Below, piece after piece: positions 52,376 to 63,150 of a DNA stretch of 64,000 nucleotides. The position numbers and the translations under genes were made by a program. Under the pieces are notes generated by a model. The model was not told the origin of the DNA. It searched no databases and was given only the letters and a program-made list of their open reading frames with translations. Position 1 is the first letter of the stretch. Every line of letters begins with the position of its first letter. The stretch spans positions 135,018,369 through 135,082,368 of the forward strand of contig CM059187.1 in NCBI GenBank assembly GCA_030323885.1, written 5' to 3'. This DNA is from Branchipolynoe longqiensis. Lineage: Eukaryota; Annelida; Polychaeta; Phyllodocida; Polynoidae.

Positions 52376-52664
52376 GGTCCACACGGGGCCTGGAAAGTCT
52401 CGAAAAGTATCAAACTTCATTTGCCCCATTTCAAGGCCCTGAAAAGCCTGGAATTTAACCTATTTGGGGTAATTAGTCTTGAAAAGCCTGGAATTCCATT
52501 GAACTGTCTCCACTGATCTAAATTAGTCCGAAATTGGCATTCTCCATTGTTTTTTCCTCTGTGAAATCCAAATGAAAATAGTCTTGAATTCCTATCAAAA
52601 ACAGCCTTGAAAAGCTTTGAAATAGCCTTGAATTCCATATCTTCACGTGTGTACGGACCCTGTA
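52376..52664. mobile_element. hAT-like MITE, copy 2 (inverted relative to 7588-7840)
   Basis: Contains CTGATCTAAATTAGTCCGAA and GTCTTGAATTCCTATCAAAA, the complement of copy 1. Its right end is GTACGGACCCTG. No clear 8-bp duplication. Confidence 0.55.
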
Positions 52665-53136
52665 AGTTTTTGTTTTTTTCCCATGGTAAATAAGGAAGTA
52701 TGAGGCTATGCACGAAAACTGGTAAATGCAACCCATTTCGATGTGCACACCACAATGTTCAGAATAGTATATTTTCACTTCAGTCATCTCCAATATTGAC
52801 TCTTTAAAATAAAAGCTATTTTAAACTAAATTAAACTAAATTAAAACGACCACTTTAATGTATTCATCTAAGAATAAGGCGGAGACTCAAACTGTCTGAT
52901 ACTGAAACTTTAAAATCGGCTAACGTACATTTGTAGTGATCCTTTAAAGAGAGCAGAAACAAAAGCTATTATATTATGCCTTGGCAAATCAGAGGGCGAG
53001 CACCACTTTCACAAACCAATTGCACCTGCCGAAAGAATGATGTGGGTTTTGGGGGTATTTGTTACTCCCACAAACGTAGACGTGTTATTTACGTGTTTAA
53101 GGGTGAACAGATCCCTCGTAAGTTTAGAGCTTGTGC
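52665..53136. other. AT-rich unique sequence
   Basis: Contains a short ACTAAATTAAACTAAATTAA patch near 52835. No gene recognised. Confidence 0.4.
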
Positions 53137-53459
53137 TGGTTGGTTGGTTGTTGGGGTTTTACATCCTGGCACATTTAAGGTCATATCAGGATGGGCACCG
53201 ACTTGTGACTGCACATTCATGGTGACTTTATAGTGCTTCCCCACTGGGAATTTATGCCCCCGGTACCATGACCCATTATCCAACTCAGTCACATTATCGT
53301 GACACTCAGCTAACCAGTCCTTGCCCTATCCTATTAATGCTGAGTGGCAAGCTAGGAAGCGACAAGTATACATTTTGTAAGTCATTGGTTTGACTCGACC
53401 GGGAATTGAACTCCCGATCTCCTGCACGGGAGGCCGTAGCTCTACCGATTCGGCCACTT
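53137..53459 (-). mobile_element. SINE, main family, near full length
   Basis: Tail GGTTGGTTGTTGGGGTTTTA at the left. Head complement CTACCGATTCGGCCACTTA and B-box complement GGGAATTGAACTCCC at the right. Confidence 0.88.
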
Positions 53460-54060
53460 AGGGATTGGGTGGTAAGTGTGGCAGTAGAAGGGATGGAGAG
53501 GTGAGGTGGAAGGGTGGAGAGGTGAGGTGGAAGTGGAAGGGATGGAGAGGTGAAGTGGAAAGATGGAGAGATGAGGTGGAGGGATGGAAGTGATGGCGAG
53601 GTGAGGTAGAATAGTGAGGTGGAAGGGGTGGTGAGGTGGGGTGGAAGGGAGGGGGTGGAAGTGATGGAGAGGTGAGGTAGAATAGTGAGGTGGAAGGGGT
53701 GGGGGTGGAAGGGGTGGAGAGGTGAGGTGGAAGTGATGGAGAGGTGAGGTGGAAGGGTGAGTGGAAGGAGTGGGATAGGTGAGGTGGAAGTGGTGAGAGG
53801 TGAGGTGAAGTGATGGAGAGGTGAGGTGGAAGGGTGAGGTGGAAGGAGTGGATAGGTGAGGTGGAAGGGGTGGAGAGGTGAGGTGGAAGTGATGGATAGG
53901 TGAGGTGGAAGGGGTGGAGAGGTGAGGTGGTGAGGGTGAAGGGGTGGGTGCAGAGTGAGGGTGGAGGGGTGGGGGTGGAGTGGTGTGGTACAGAGTGAGG
54001 GTGGAGGGGTGGGGGCGGAATGGGGGTGGGGGTGGACGAGTGGGCATGGAATGGGTGTGG
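53460..54060. repeat. GAGGTGAGGTGGAAGGG minisatellite
   Basis: Degenerate 10-20-bp units of GGTGGAAGGGGTGGAGAGGTG, changing to GGGTGGAGGGGTGGGGG at the right. Minus-strand Pro/Ser/His frames are artefacts. Confidence 0.92.
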
Positions 54061-54420
54061 GGAATTGCTGGGGGAAGGGTGGGGGTTTAAGGGGTGGAGG
54101 GGTGGGGCACCCTTGTAACCTTGGTCGACCATTTCGCTTTGTTCAGTCGTCACGGAGGGAGTCTGTGGGTAAAAGGTCGCTTGGAGGGGGTTAGGGAGGG
54201 GCTAAGGAGGGGAGGGTGTTCTTCATAAGCAGGTCATATGTAATTTTCTTAGGAATGAATGATAATTAAGTGAATACATCACGTGTGGACACCACGCGTA
54301 CTAACTAATATAACCCACGCCATTATAGCTAGGAGTCGGTGATCTCAAAGCATGCTGGGTAATATTTATTCAAACCGCGTCAAATTAGCCAATGGCCTTG
54401 GCTTATTTTGTACGTGGAAG
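54061..54420. other. Unique sequence, no gene seen
   Basis: Mixed sequence with no recognisable gene. Confidence 0.4.
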
Positions 54421-55035
54421 GCGGTGGTTGGGTGGAGGGGACGGTGGGGGTATGAGGGAGGAGTTGGTGGGAGGGAGGGGTGGATAAGAGGGAGGGTTGG
54501 GGGGGAGGGGGGGTGGTGGGAGGGAGGGGTGGATAAGAGGGGAGGGGTAGATAGGAGGGAGGGGTGGATAAAAGAGGCAGAGGTTGGTGGGAGGGAAGGA
54601 TGGATAAGAGGGAGATGTGGATAAGTGGGAGGAAACGAGGAAAAGAGGGTGGGGGGTGGTTAAGAGGGGCTTGTGGGAGAGGGAGGGGTGGGATAAGAGG
54701 GATGGTGGATAAGAGGGAGGGGTGGAGTAAGAGGGATTGTGGATAAGAGGGAGGGTGGATAAGAGGGAGGGAGTGGATAAGAGGGAGGGGTTGGGAGGGA
54801 GAAGTGGATAAAAGGGAGGGGTTGGTGGGACGGAGGGGTAGATAAGAGGGAGGGGTAGATAAGAGGGAGGGTGGATAACCGATAAGAGGGAGGGGGGATA
54901 AGAGGGAGGGAGGGACAGGTAGGAGGGAGGGGTGGGTAGTGTGTAGGTAGGTAGGAGGGTGGGTGGGAGTTACGGGTAGAAAGGAGGGTGGGTGTGAGGG
55001 AGGGGTGGCTAGGAGGGGGGTAGGGATGGAGGGTG
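54421..55035. repeat. GGATAAGAGGGAGGGGT minisatellite
   Basis: Units of 17-20 bp run for about 600 bp. The plus strand is nearly pyrimidine-poor. Confidence 0.95.
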
Positions 55036-55079
55036 GGTGGGTTGGGCCGAGTTTGGGAGATGCTTGTTAAAAGCTTCAC

Positions 55080-55560
55080 CGGAGCATTGAAGTGCACCAC
55101 ATATAACTGTACTCCACAGGGTCGGGTCAGCCCCAGCTCACCTCATTAATTACCATTAGTATCTAAACCGCCGCCATTGCCGCCGCGCTAATCACACTAA
55201 CTACCCCATTTGATTATAATTATTTCAAGTTTTTCGTCAAAGTTGGTTGCCTAATTACCCGTAATGCATCGCGGGGTTAAGGAGGTGAACGCTCGCAGGG
55301 GGAGCCGCCCCTCCCCGCCCCCTCCCTCCCCCCCCCTCCTCCCCCCCGCCCCCCCCCCCCCCCCCCCCCCCCCCTCCTCCCCCCGCCCAGGGGCCCAGGT
55401 CTCACGACACCGCCACCGTCTTCAGTCGGACTTAATTCGCCAATCGTTAATTGCCATGGCCTCAATACATTTATAAAGCATGGCCTGATGGCTTTAATCA
55501 CCTACCAGAAGAATGTAGCGAATGTGGTTAGTTTGTTAATCATAGGCTGCACCTGGTTTT
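55080..55560. other. Homeodomain-site-rich unique island, candidate enhancer
   Basis: Repeat-free sequence with many TAAT-core words: CTCATTAATTACCATTAGTA, CGCTAATCACACTAACTACC, GATTATAATTATTTCAAG, CCTAATTACCCGTAATGC, GACTTAATTCGCCAATCGTT and AATTGCCATGG. A poly-C run of about 30 splits it at 55338-55372. No protein-like frame. The function is inferred from motif density only. Confidence 0.4.
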
Positions 55561-55589
55561 GTACCTACCTTCACCAAGTCTGCGCTATA

Positions 55590-55790
55590 TGTTCCTCTTC
55601 TCTTTTCTTCTCCTTTCTTTTCTTCTCTTCGCTTCTCTTCCATTATCTTCTTTTCTCTTCTTTCTCTTCTTCTCTTTGATTCTCTTCCATTATCTTCCAT
55701 TATCTTCTTTCCCTTCTTCTTATTCTTTCTCTTCTCTTCTCTTCTCTTAGCTTCTCACTTCTCACTTCTCTTCTCCCCCGCCCTCTCAGT
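55590..55790. repeat. (TTCTCTTC)n pyrimidine tract
   Basis: TTCTCTTCTTTTC words throughout. Confidence 0.9.
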
Positions 55791-55822
55791 GAAAACCAAG
55801 AGACGACATTGCCATTCTAGCG

Positions 55823-57008
55823 GCGCGGTGCATTTTGGGATCAATCAATCAATCAATAGTTCCATCCTCTAGTCGAGGGTTGGATGCAATGGTTCTCCAC
55901 TTGTCCCGATGTTGTGCTGTTCTGATAGACTGTGAATAATTCAAGCCTGTCCGCTGTGAAATATTTGTAAACCATACTGTTCTTGGTCTCCCTCTCCCTC
56001 TGCTGCCATTCACCTTCCCTTCCAACAATGTACGGTATATTGAACTCTGACGAATGATGTGGCCAAAATAAATAAGTTTCTTTGTCTGTATAGTGGCAAA
56101 CAAGCTTTTCTTATTTTTAATTTTTCTGAGAACTTCTTTGTTGGTGATCTTCTTTGTCCATGATATTTTCATCATCCTTCGATAAGTCCACATCTCAAAT
56201 GCTGCTAAACGTTTGTACATTTTCTTAGAGATTGTCCATGTCTCTGCCCCATACATTAGAGTAGACCACACATAACACTGAAGAATATTTTGGGATGCGT
56301 GGAGGAAAAACAAACATGTGAGAAGCACATGGCACATGCTAATACACTGGGTGCAGTTATGAAATGTGCTGGTTTCAGCTCATCTCAGCTCTTGTTTGAA
56401 ACATAGAATACCAACTAAAAAAATATATATAATAAATTAAGATATTAATCTTGTATCCAGCATTGCATTTACATCAATATAATCAGCACATCTTATGCCA
56501 TGTGCATTTAGATTTAGACAAATATGGGTACTCAGACTAGTGTTACTGTTAGAGCCATAGCCAGAGTCAGTTTTACTTATTTTATTCATGTTTTTATTTA
56601 TATCCTATGGTTAATGACATATGTAGAACTACAAAATGAATAGGGTTAATCAGATATTGTTATATATTTCTCTGAAACATGTGTCTGTTGACACATTTAC
56701 CATTTTAATATTTAGGACAAGAATTAATAATAGTGATGTGGATATCAACTGATTGTTTTGTGTGGAATTGTATGTTTCTAAGCTCAAAATGTTTAACTAT
56801 GGCTAGTTTTGTGTTAGTTATATTCATAAGATCATTATATTGTATGTGTGCAGACATGTTTATGCCAAATTATAATGTATTTCTATTAATTTTGAATAAA
56901 ATCGAAGTTTTGCCCTATGCGTATTGGCAATCTCAATGTCCGTACACATTTGCTTTGCTGCCAACGCCGTTTTCAGCGCATGCTCAGTCGGAACGGTGAT
57001 CTCGTCTA
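55823..57008. repeat. Interspersed repeat R, copy 2, carrying a LINE insertion
   Basis: Reverse complement of 44286-45022: CGGCGCGGTGCATTTTGGGA at the left end, GTCGGAACGGTGATCTCGTC at the right end. A 445-bp LINE fragment and a 10-bp duplication interrupt it near its left end. Confidence 0.8.
55842..56286 (-). pseudogene. 5'-truncated non-LTR retrotransposon, RT C-terminal fragment
   Basis: On the minus strand the fragment encodes the end of a LINE polyprotein: MYGAETWTISKKMYKRLAAF, MWTYRRMMKISWTKKITNKE, KLIYFGHIIRQ, GSRGRGRPRTVWFTNI and HRDKWRTIASNPRLEDGTID, ending in the 3' tail (ATTG)n. This is the C-terminal region after the catalytic RT domain of endonuclease-bearing LINEs; the clade cannot be fixed from this piece. 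Duplications ATTTTGGGAT at 55832-55841 and 56287-56296 define the insertion exactly. The upstream residues of the long open frame (MCHVLLTCLFFLHASQ) belong to host repeat R, not to the LINE. It carries neither endonuclease nor catalytic RT, so it is inactive. Confidence 0.85.
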
Positions 57009-57019
57009 TTCGATGTGTA

Positions 57020-57053
<34 letters not shown>

Positions 57054-57129
57054 GCGTGTGTGAAGTCAGACAAAATAGTGGATGAAAAGAGAGAAATAGG
57101 GAGAGGAGAGATAAATCATGAAGCCTGAG

Positions 57130-57420
57130 AACAAGATAGAGTTCAAGTGACAGCTAGAGAATGCAAGTGACACTCAGATGGTGAAGGTGACAGTCAGAGA
57201 ATGTAAGTGACAGTTAGATAATGCATGTGACAGTCACAGACTGTAAGTGACCGTCAGATAGTGCAGGTGACCGCCAAGTGTAAGTGACAGTCAGATATGG
57301 CAAGAGACAGCCATAGAGTGCACGTGGCAGTCAGATAGTGCAACTGGCCGTCAGATAGTGCAAGTGACAGTCAGAGTGTAAGTGACACTCAGATAATGCA
57401 AGCAGCCATCAGAGAGTGCG
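57130..57420. repeat. GTGACAGTCAGATARTGCAA minisatellite
   Basis: About 13 degenerate units of 20-25 bp built on AGTGACAGTCAGA. Confidence 0.85.
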
Positions 57421-57514
57421 AGACAGAGAGAGAGAGACAGGTCGGGAGATAGAGTGGGTAGGTAGAAAGAGAGGGTGAGAGACAGAGATACATATAAGAG
57501 AATGAGAGGGAGTG

Positions 57515-57780
57515 GATTAGAGTTCGAATCCCATGATTTACCAAAACGGGAGACGGACACTCAACTCATTCGGTCATCCCGTCTGGTCTCTCGGTCACAT
57601 TATCCTGACACTGAGCTAACCAGTCCTTGCCCTATCCTAATAATGCCGAGCACCAGGCTACAAAGCGACAAGTACCAATTTTAAAGTCATTGGTTTGACT
57701 CGACCGGGAACCGAACTCGCGAACTCCCGATCTTCCCGCATGCGAGGCCTGTGCTCTACCGATTCGGCCACCGCGCCCGG
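57515..57780 (-). mobile_element. SINE, main family, with two head sequences
   Basis: The left edge reads CAACTCATTCGGTCATCCCG (complement of one head type), followed by a reverse SINE body. The right edge ACCGATTCGGCCACCGCGCC is the complement of the other head type. It looks like one SINE next to or inserted into another. Confidence 0.72.
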
Positions 57781-58032
57781 AGAGTATGTGTTTGTGCGTA
57801 TGGTGTGGGTGTGTGGCGGTCTGGGGGTGGCGGGTGGGTGGCGGGTGGGTTTCAGGGGTCCCTTCAAGCCGTGTTTATTATATTTGAGCGTGCCGTGCTA
57901 TTTGCTCGCGAGGCGGTGATGAAGGCCCGACTGTGGACAGTGTGGCGGTAATGTGTTGATGTATCTCAAAGTGGCCGCCGTGAGACCCCCTCGTACGTCG
58001 GCGTCTGCCGGCGCGCAGATCTGGCCGCGTTA
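57781..58032. other. Unique sequence, no gene seen
   Basis: GC-rich with GGTGGCGGGTGG patches. Confidence 0.4.
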
Positions 58033-59024
58033 AATTAATAACGGGGCGGTAATGTATGCACGTGTACAGCGGACACGCGCGTGTGTTTGTTGCGTAGATG
58101 TCACTTCCGCCGCTGTCCCGAGTTGACAGCGCTTGGAATAGAACGGTATTAGGCTGTCTGTCTAGTTTCTCATCTCAGAAGGGTATACGTTTATTACACC
58201 ACCCATGGTGAATGGGGTTGTGTTGTGTGTTGTGTTGGGTGTTGTATTGGGTGTTGTGTTCGGATTTTATTTAGTGTTGTATTCTGTGTTGTATTCGGTG
58301 TTGTAGCCAGTGTTGTATCTCTATACCTGACCTCACGCTATCTCTACCATTGCTTCTTGCTCTATACCTCACCTCACGCTATCTCCACCACTGCTTGTTT
58401 CTCTATACCTGACCTCACGCTATCTCCACCACTGCTTCTTTCTCTATACCTCACCTCACGCTATCTCCACCACTGCTTCTTGCCCAATTCCTCACCTCAC
58501 ACTATCTCCAACACCGCTTCTTTCCCAATTAATAACGGGGCGGTAATGTATGCACGTGTACAGCGGACACGCGCGTGTGTTTGTTGCGTAGATGTCACTT
58601 CCGCCGCTGTCCCGAGTTGACAGCGCTTGGAATAGAACGGTATTAGGCTGTCTGTCTAGTTTCTCATCTCAGAAGGGTATACGTTTATTACACCACCCAT
58701 GGTGAATGGGGTTGTGTTGTGTGTTGTGTTGGGTGTTGTATTGGGTGTTGTGTTCGGATTTTATTTAGTGTTGTATTCTGTGTTGTATTCGGTGTTGTAG
58801 CCAGTGTTGTATCTCTATACCTGACCTCACGCTATCTCTACCATTGCTTCTTGCTCTATACCTCACCTCACGCTATCTCCACCACTGCTTGTTTCTCTAT
58901 ACCTGACCTCACGCTATCTCCACCACTGCTTCTTTCTCTATACCTCACCTCACGCTATCTCCACCACTGCTTCTTGCCCAATTCCTCACCTCACACTATC
59001 TCCAACACCGCTTCTTTCCCAATT
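58033..59024. repeat. 494-bp tandem duplication
   Basis: AATAACGGGGCGGTAATGTA at 58037 recurs at 58531. The two copies appear identical by eye, including internal variants. Each copy contains a (TGTTGTRTTSGG)n stretch and five 41-bp units with CCTCACGCTATCTCCACCA. The duplicated frame of about 108 residues is not protein-like. Confidence 0.9.
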
Positions 59025-59035
59025 CCTACACCGGT

Positions 59036-59375
59036 AGTCCTGGTAGTGTATCCAGTGTTGTATTAAGTGTTGTATTCGGTGTTGTATTAAGTGTCATATC
59101 CGGTGTTGTAACCAGTGTTGTATCCAGTGTTGTATATGGTGTTGTATCCTGTGTTGTATTCAGTGTTGTATTCTGTGTTGTATTCTGTGTTGTATTTGGT
59201 GTTGTATCTGGTGTTGTATTCGGTGGTGTACTTGGTGTCATAGCCAGTGTTGCATTCTCTGTTGTACCCAGTGTTGTCCGCAGTGTTGTATCGGTGTTGT
59301 AATTGGTGTTGTATCCGGTGTTGTAATTGGTGTTGTATCCGGTCTTGTCCCCAGTGTTGTAACCGGGGCAATATT
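59036..59375. repeat. 12-bp minisatellite GTGTTGTATCCG
   Basis: About 27 degenerate units of GTGTTGTATYNG. The translated Asn/Thr-rich frames are artefacts. Confidence 0.93.
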
Positions 59376-59643
59376 CGATGATCAACCATTCTCACTTCAT
59401 GGTGCTTGTACCATTTGACCTTTCAAATTAGTTGGGACAAGAAACAATACCAATAAAGTAGTTCATGTCTTTTTTTCTCTTTCTTTTTTCTTCAATTTCC
59501 GGATTCAATCCAAAATACCTTAAAACACAGGCATTTCTAACTGATAATAAACATCGTATTAGGACGATGTAACAAATAACTAATTAGTGGTTTATTCCAC
59601 CACCAATGTCACAGGACTTATACCTAGTGCGGATTGATATATA

Positions 59644-59834
59644 CAGTGAAACCTCTCTAACCAGCCACCTCCACAGATCAACCACTCATCTATATCGAAT
59701 CCTTTATTTGGGTCTCAAACGATCGCCCATACAATACCAGTGTAATGATTAAAAGACTCCCTACAACGACCAGCTCCCTAAATGGAACATTTAAAGTCGG
59801 TTCCATGGTCGGTCGATTTAGAGAGGTTTTACTG
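59644..59834. mobile_element. Mariner-like MITE, copy C
   Basis: Ends CAGTGAAACCTCTCTAACC and complement CAGTAAAACCTCTCTAAATC, TA flanks, 191 bp. Same family as 29109-29476. Confidence 0.72.
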
Positions 59835-59969
59835 TATCTAGGCTAGGCCACTAAGTCTAGTTTGATATCAATCCGCGATAGGCGTGTCCGGCAATCATAA
59901 CGGTGGAAAAAAGTCGTGATGTATTATGTACATACATGTATATGCAATTCTAGATATACACATTAACGT

Positions 59970-60078
59970 ATATCCCGGTGGTCGAATCTGTAGTTCGATT
60001 CCCGGTCGAGTCAAACCACCGACTTATAAAAATTAAAATTAATACTTGTCGGTTCCCAACATGGCACTCGGCATTAAA
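59970..60078 (+). mobile_element. SINE 5' part (split by a MITE)
   Basis: Head with B box AGTTCGATTCCCGG and GAGTCAAACC, then TACTTGTCGGTTCCC and GCACTCGGCATTAA. It resumes at 60422 with GGATAGGCCAAGGTC. Confidence 0.8.
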
Positions 60079-60421
60079 GTTGCATAGTCCGATGGTTTTG
60101 AATTTCTGTATTTTTTTCTGAGATAATATATTAGATCGATCATTAGTATCTACATTACATTAGTTCAAAGTTACTTTTATTTTAAATGGTAAACTTTTTT
60201 AGATATTTTAAGTGCAAACATGGAAAATTAGTTTTGGCAAGCTAGCCAAAATCTGACACCGTGGACTTCTGCAGTAACAAGTTCTGTTAAATTGACTCAG
60301 TAATGCCTTCTACGCAGAAACAAATGCTTAATAAGTGCAGCAGTATCTAAGTTAGATATGTAAAATCAAATCTAGATAATTGGTTTGGTTTTGAAAATTT
60401 GATATTTCATCGGACTATGCA
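60079..60421. mobile_element. GCATAGTCC MITE, copy 3, inside a SINE
   Basis: Perfect inverted ends GCATAGTCCGATG and CATCGGACTATGC. The 343-bp interior is shared with copies 1 and 2. The exact duplication at the insertion point is unclear. Confidence 0.82.
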
Positions 60422-60620
60422 GGATAGGCCAAGGTCTGTTTAGCTCAGTGTCAGGATAAAATGACTGAGCGGGATATTGGGTCATGGTGCCGGTAGCCTG
60501 ATTTCCCAGTGGGGAAGCACTATAAAGTTGCCATGAGTGTGCACTATCACAAGTCATTACTGGTCCTGATATGACCTTAAATGTTGCCAGGACATCAAAC
60601 TCCAACAACCAATCAACCTT
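60422..60620 (+). mobile_element. SINE 3' part (split by a MITE)
   Basis: Continuation of 59970-60078, ending CTCCAACAACCAATCAACC. Confidence 0.82.
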
Positions 60621-60719
60621 TCCTAATTGTACCTGTTTTGTTGCTTTCAGGTGAGTTCCACGCTTGTAGTTGGGTGTCTGCAGTGAAACCCGGTAGGTAA
60701 GCAGGTCAGTAAGTAAAGA

Positions 60720-61480
60720 CCAGGGCCCAAATGTATCAACAAGTTTTTATCGGCTCCGCTGTTAATGGCGGCCGGCGGGTTAGCTAACGTCGGTGTTGGT
60801 ATATGTGTCACGGGAAATTATGTTGCCAAAGCGCGGGTTGGTTAGCTAACCAATGCGTTATTTATAGATTTCGGAAATCCCTGTGTGCCTGTTTACATTC
60901 GTCGATTCGACAATATGAATAACGCGGCCAATGCGGCGGCACCATTAACATCGCTTCGAATTAAGGGTTAATTTCATGAAATTTCACTTATTGCGTATGT
61001 AATTCTGTTAAATATGATAGCATTCAATAGATTTGGGCCTAAAATATTGCCGCCGGCATTATGCCAGTATGGATATCGACGTCGCGGCGGCAGTGGCGAT
61101 GTTTAGTTGACGTTAGACAGTATGGATATCGACGTCACTGTGGTGGCTGTTTACATTCGTCGATTCAACAATATGAATAACGCCGCCAATGCGGCGGCAG
61201 CATTAATATCGATTCGACTCTAGGGTTACTTTGATTAAATTTCACTTATTGCGTATGTAATTCTGTAAAATATGGTCGCATTGAATAGATTTGGGCCGAG
61301 TCGGTCCCTAACACGGATGTTAAACTTGCTATGGCTTGGTGTTAGCGCAGACGACTTTAACTCCCGACGTGTTTGCCTAACCCGGGCACATACATTGTCA
61401 CTTTTGGCCGCTAACCCGGGAAATCCGCACGACCCACGGGTTAGGACCGCTAACCCGGCTTCATACATTTGGCCCCAGTG
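60720..61480. mobile_element. TIR element with CAGGGCCCAAATGTATCAA ends and internal duplication
   Basis: The left end CAGGGCCCAAATGTATCAA pairs with the complement CTGGGGCCAAATGTATGAA of the right end. A roughly 140-bp internal segment (CTGTTTACATTCGTCGATTC, GCGGCGGCA) occurs at about 60890 and again at about 61148. GGGTTAG/CTAACCC words are frequent near both ends. No coding capacity. The superfamily is undetermined, though the CAGGG start recalls hAT. Confidence 0.6.
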
Positions 61481-61720
61481 CCTCGACACTGAATAATAAT
61501 ACTATTTACCTCCACAACAAAACCTGCTTCAACAAATGAACTCGTTGCTAGATAGGTGCTACAGCCACAGATATGTACATGTTATACCAACACAGAAACC
61601 AACGTAAAGAGATAGGCAATACAAATCTTCAATAAAAAAATATTTTAAAAGAAATATAAAAAATTACCGGAGCTCCATTTTCCAAACGACTGTAGAAAAT
61701 ATTGTCAATCATGTGAACCC

Positions 61721-62050
61721 CCCCCCCCTCACTCCGACCACCAATCACCAATCCTCATTCCTCACCTTCACAAATCATCCATCCATCCCAATCCTTCTTC
61801 ATCCCCCCCCCCCCACCCACCCATACCCGCCGTCCTTGCTTCACCCACCAGGACTGGGGTGGGGGTGGGGGTGGGGGTGTACCTGCCACCACAGCCTGAT
61901 GCAAACCACTCAGGGCGTTGAGACGGATGGGCGCGGCCTGTTGTAGGAGCGGTGCAGTGTGTAGGGTGATCGCACCAGTCATATATCAGCGGGAGCCCAC
62001 AAAAGAACCCAGACCCCCCCCCCCCCCCCCCCCCTCCTCGGTCAAACCCA
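61721..62050. other. C-rich sequence with poly-C runs
   Basis: C runs near 61720, 61805-61815 and 62016-62035, a (GGGGGT)n patch near 61858-61878, and unique sequence in between. 61481-61720 is AT-rich unique DNA with nothing recognised. Confidence 0.5.
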
Positions 62051-62095
62051 ACCCCACCCCTCACACATCTCCAACATCAAATCTGAAACACGAAT

Positions 62096-62466
62096 ACCAG
62101 ACGGGATGGCCGAATGAGTTGAGTGTCCGTCTCCCATTTTAGTAGATCGTGGGATTCGAACCCACGGATTCGAACCCTGGTCGAGTCAAACCAATGACTT
62201 AAAAATTGATACTTGTCGCTTCCTAGCCAGGCACTCAGCATTATTAGCATAGGGAAATTACTGGTTGGCTCAGTGTCAGGATAATGTAACTGAGTGAGAT
62301 ATTATGTCATGGTGCTGGCGGCCTGGTCTCCCAGTGGGGTGGCACTATAACTCGCCATGAGTATGCACTGTCGCAAGTCAGTACCCATCCTGATATGACC
62401 TTAGATGTTGCCATGGCGTAAAACTCCAACAACCGAACCAAACCCTCTCCCACCCAACCCCACCTT
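62096..62466 (+). mobile_element. SINE, GACGGG-head subfamily, with 24-bp TSD
   Basis: Flanked by an exact 24-bp duplication at 62072-62095 and 62467-62490 (starting CAACATCAAATCTGAAACAC). Head GACGGGATGGCCGAATGAG with two B-box-like segments (GATTCGAACCC, GATTCGAACCC), full body and tail CTCCAACAACCGAACCAAAC. The right flank also carries some C-rich sequence resembling the left flank, so the duplication may be longer. Confidence 0.88.
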
Positions 62467-62599
62467 CAACATCAAATCTGAAACACGAATCAAACGTGTG
62501 CTTTCCACCAGGGTGCGCTGCCGAAGGACCTTGGCCCCATTGTGCTCGTAAGGCGACACTAAAAGCATTGCGACCGGGGCGGGCACACCACAATTTAAT

Positions 62600-63150
62600 C
62601 TGCACCACTCCCCATCCCACACCCTCCCCACTCCCTCCCTCCCTCCGCCCTCCCTCCGCCCTCCCTCCCTCCGCCCCTCCCTCCCATATCCGTCCCTCCC
62701 TCCCTCCTCCCTCCCTCCCTCACGCCCTCCCTCCGCCCTCCCTCCCATATCCGTCCCTCCCTCCCTCCCTTCGTCTCTCCCTCCTTCCCTCCCACACCCT
62801 CCCCACTCCCTCCCTCCCTCCGCCCCTCCCTCCCTCCGCACTCCTACGCCGCCCCTCCCTCCTCTCCCGCCCTCCCTCCTCCATCCGTCCTCCCTCCTCC
62901 TCCTTGTCTCTCCTCCTCACTTCATCCGTCCGTCCGTCGTCTGTCGTCCGTCGTCCGTCGTCCGGTCGTCCGTTCCGTCCGTCGTCCGTCCGTCGTCCCG
63001 TCGTCGTTTCCGTCAGTCCGTTCGTCCGTCCCTCTCCCTCCCTCCTTTCGTCTCTCTCACCTCCCCATTCCTCCCTCACCTCTCACCCTCACCCTCACCA
63101 TCCCTCCCATCCCGCCCCCTCCCTCATCTCCCTCTCCCCCTCCCCTAGTA
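62600..63150. repeat. (CCCTCCCTC)n and (CGTCCGTCGTC)n simple sequence
   Basis: CCCTCCGCCCTCCCTC units at 62620-62900, CGTCCGTCGTCCGTCG at 62925-63025, then CT-rich sequence. Confidence 0.92.

Noticed and set aside
58225..59066. Duplicated frames (131 and 115 residues) beginning MCCVGCCIGCC
   Set aside because: They encode minisatellite sequence within a DNA-level tandem duplication.
60720..61480. GGGTTAG words as interstitial telomere sequence
   Set aside because: They are scattered, not tandem, and lie inside a TIR element.
8580..62466. SINE heads as functional tRNA genes
   Set aside because: They lack a complete cloverleaf and acceptor stem and continue into the SINE body.
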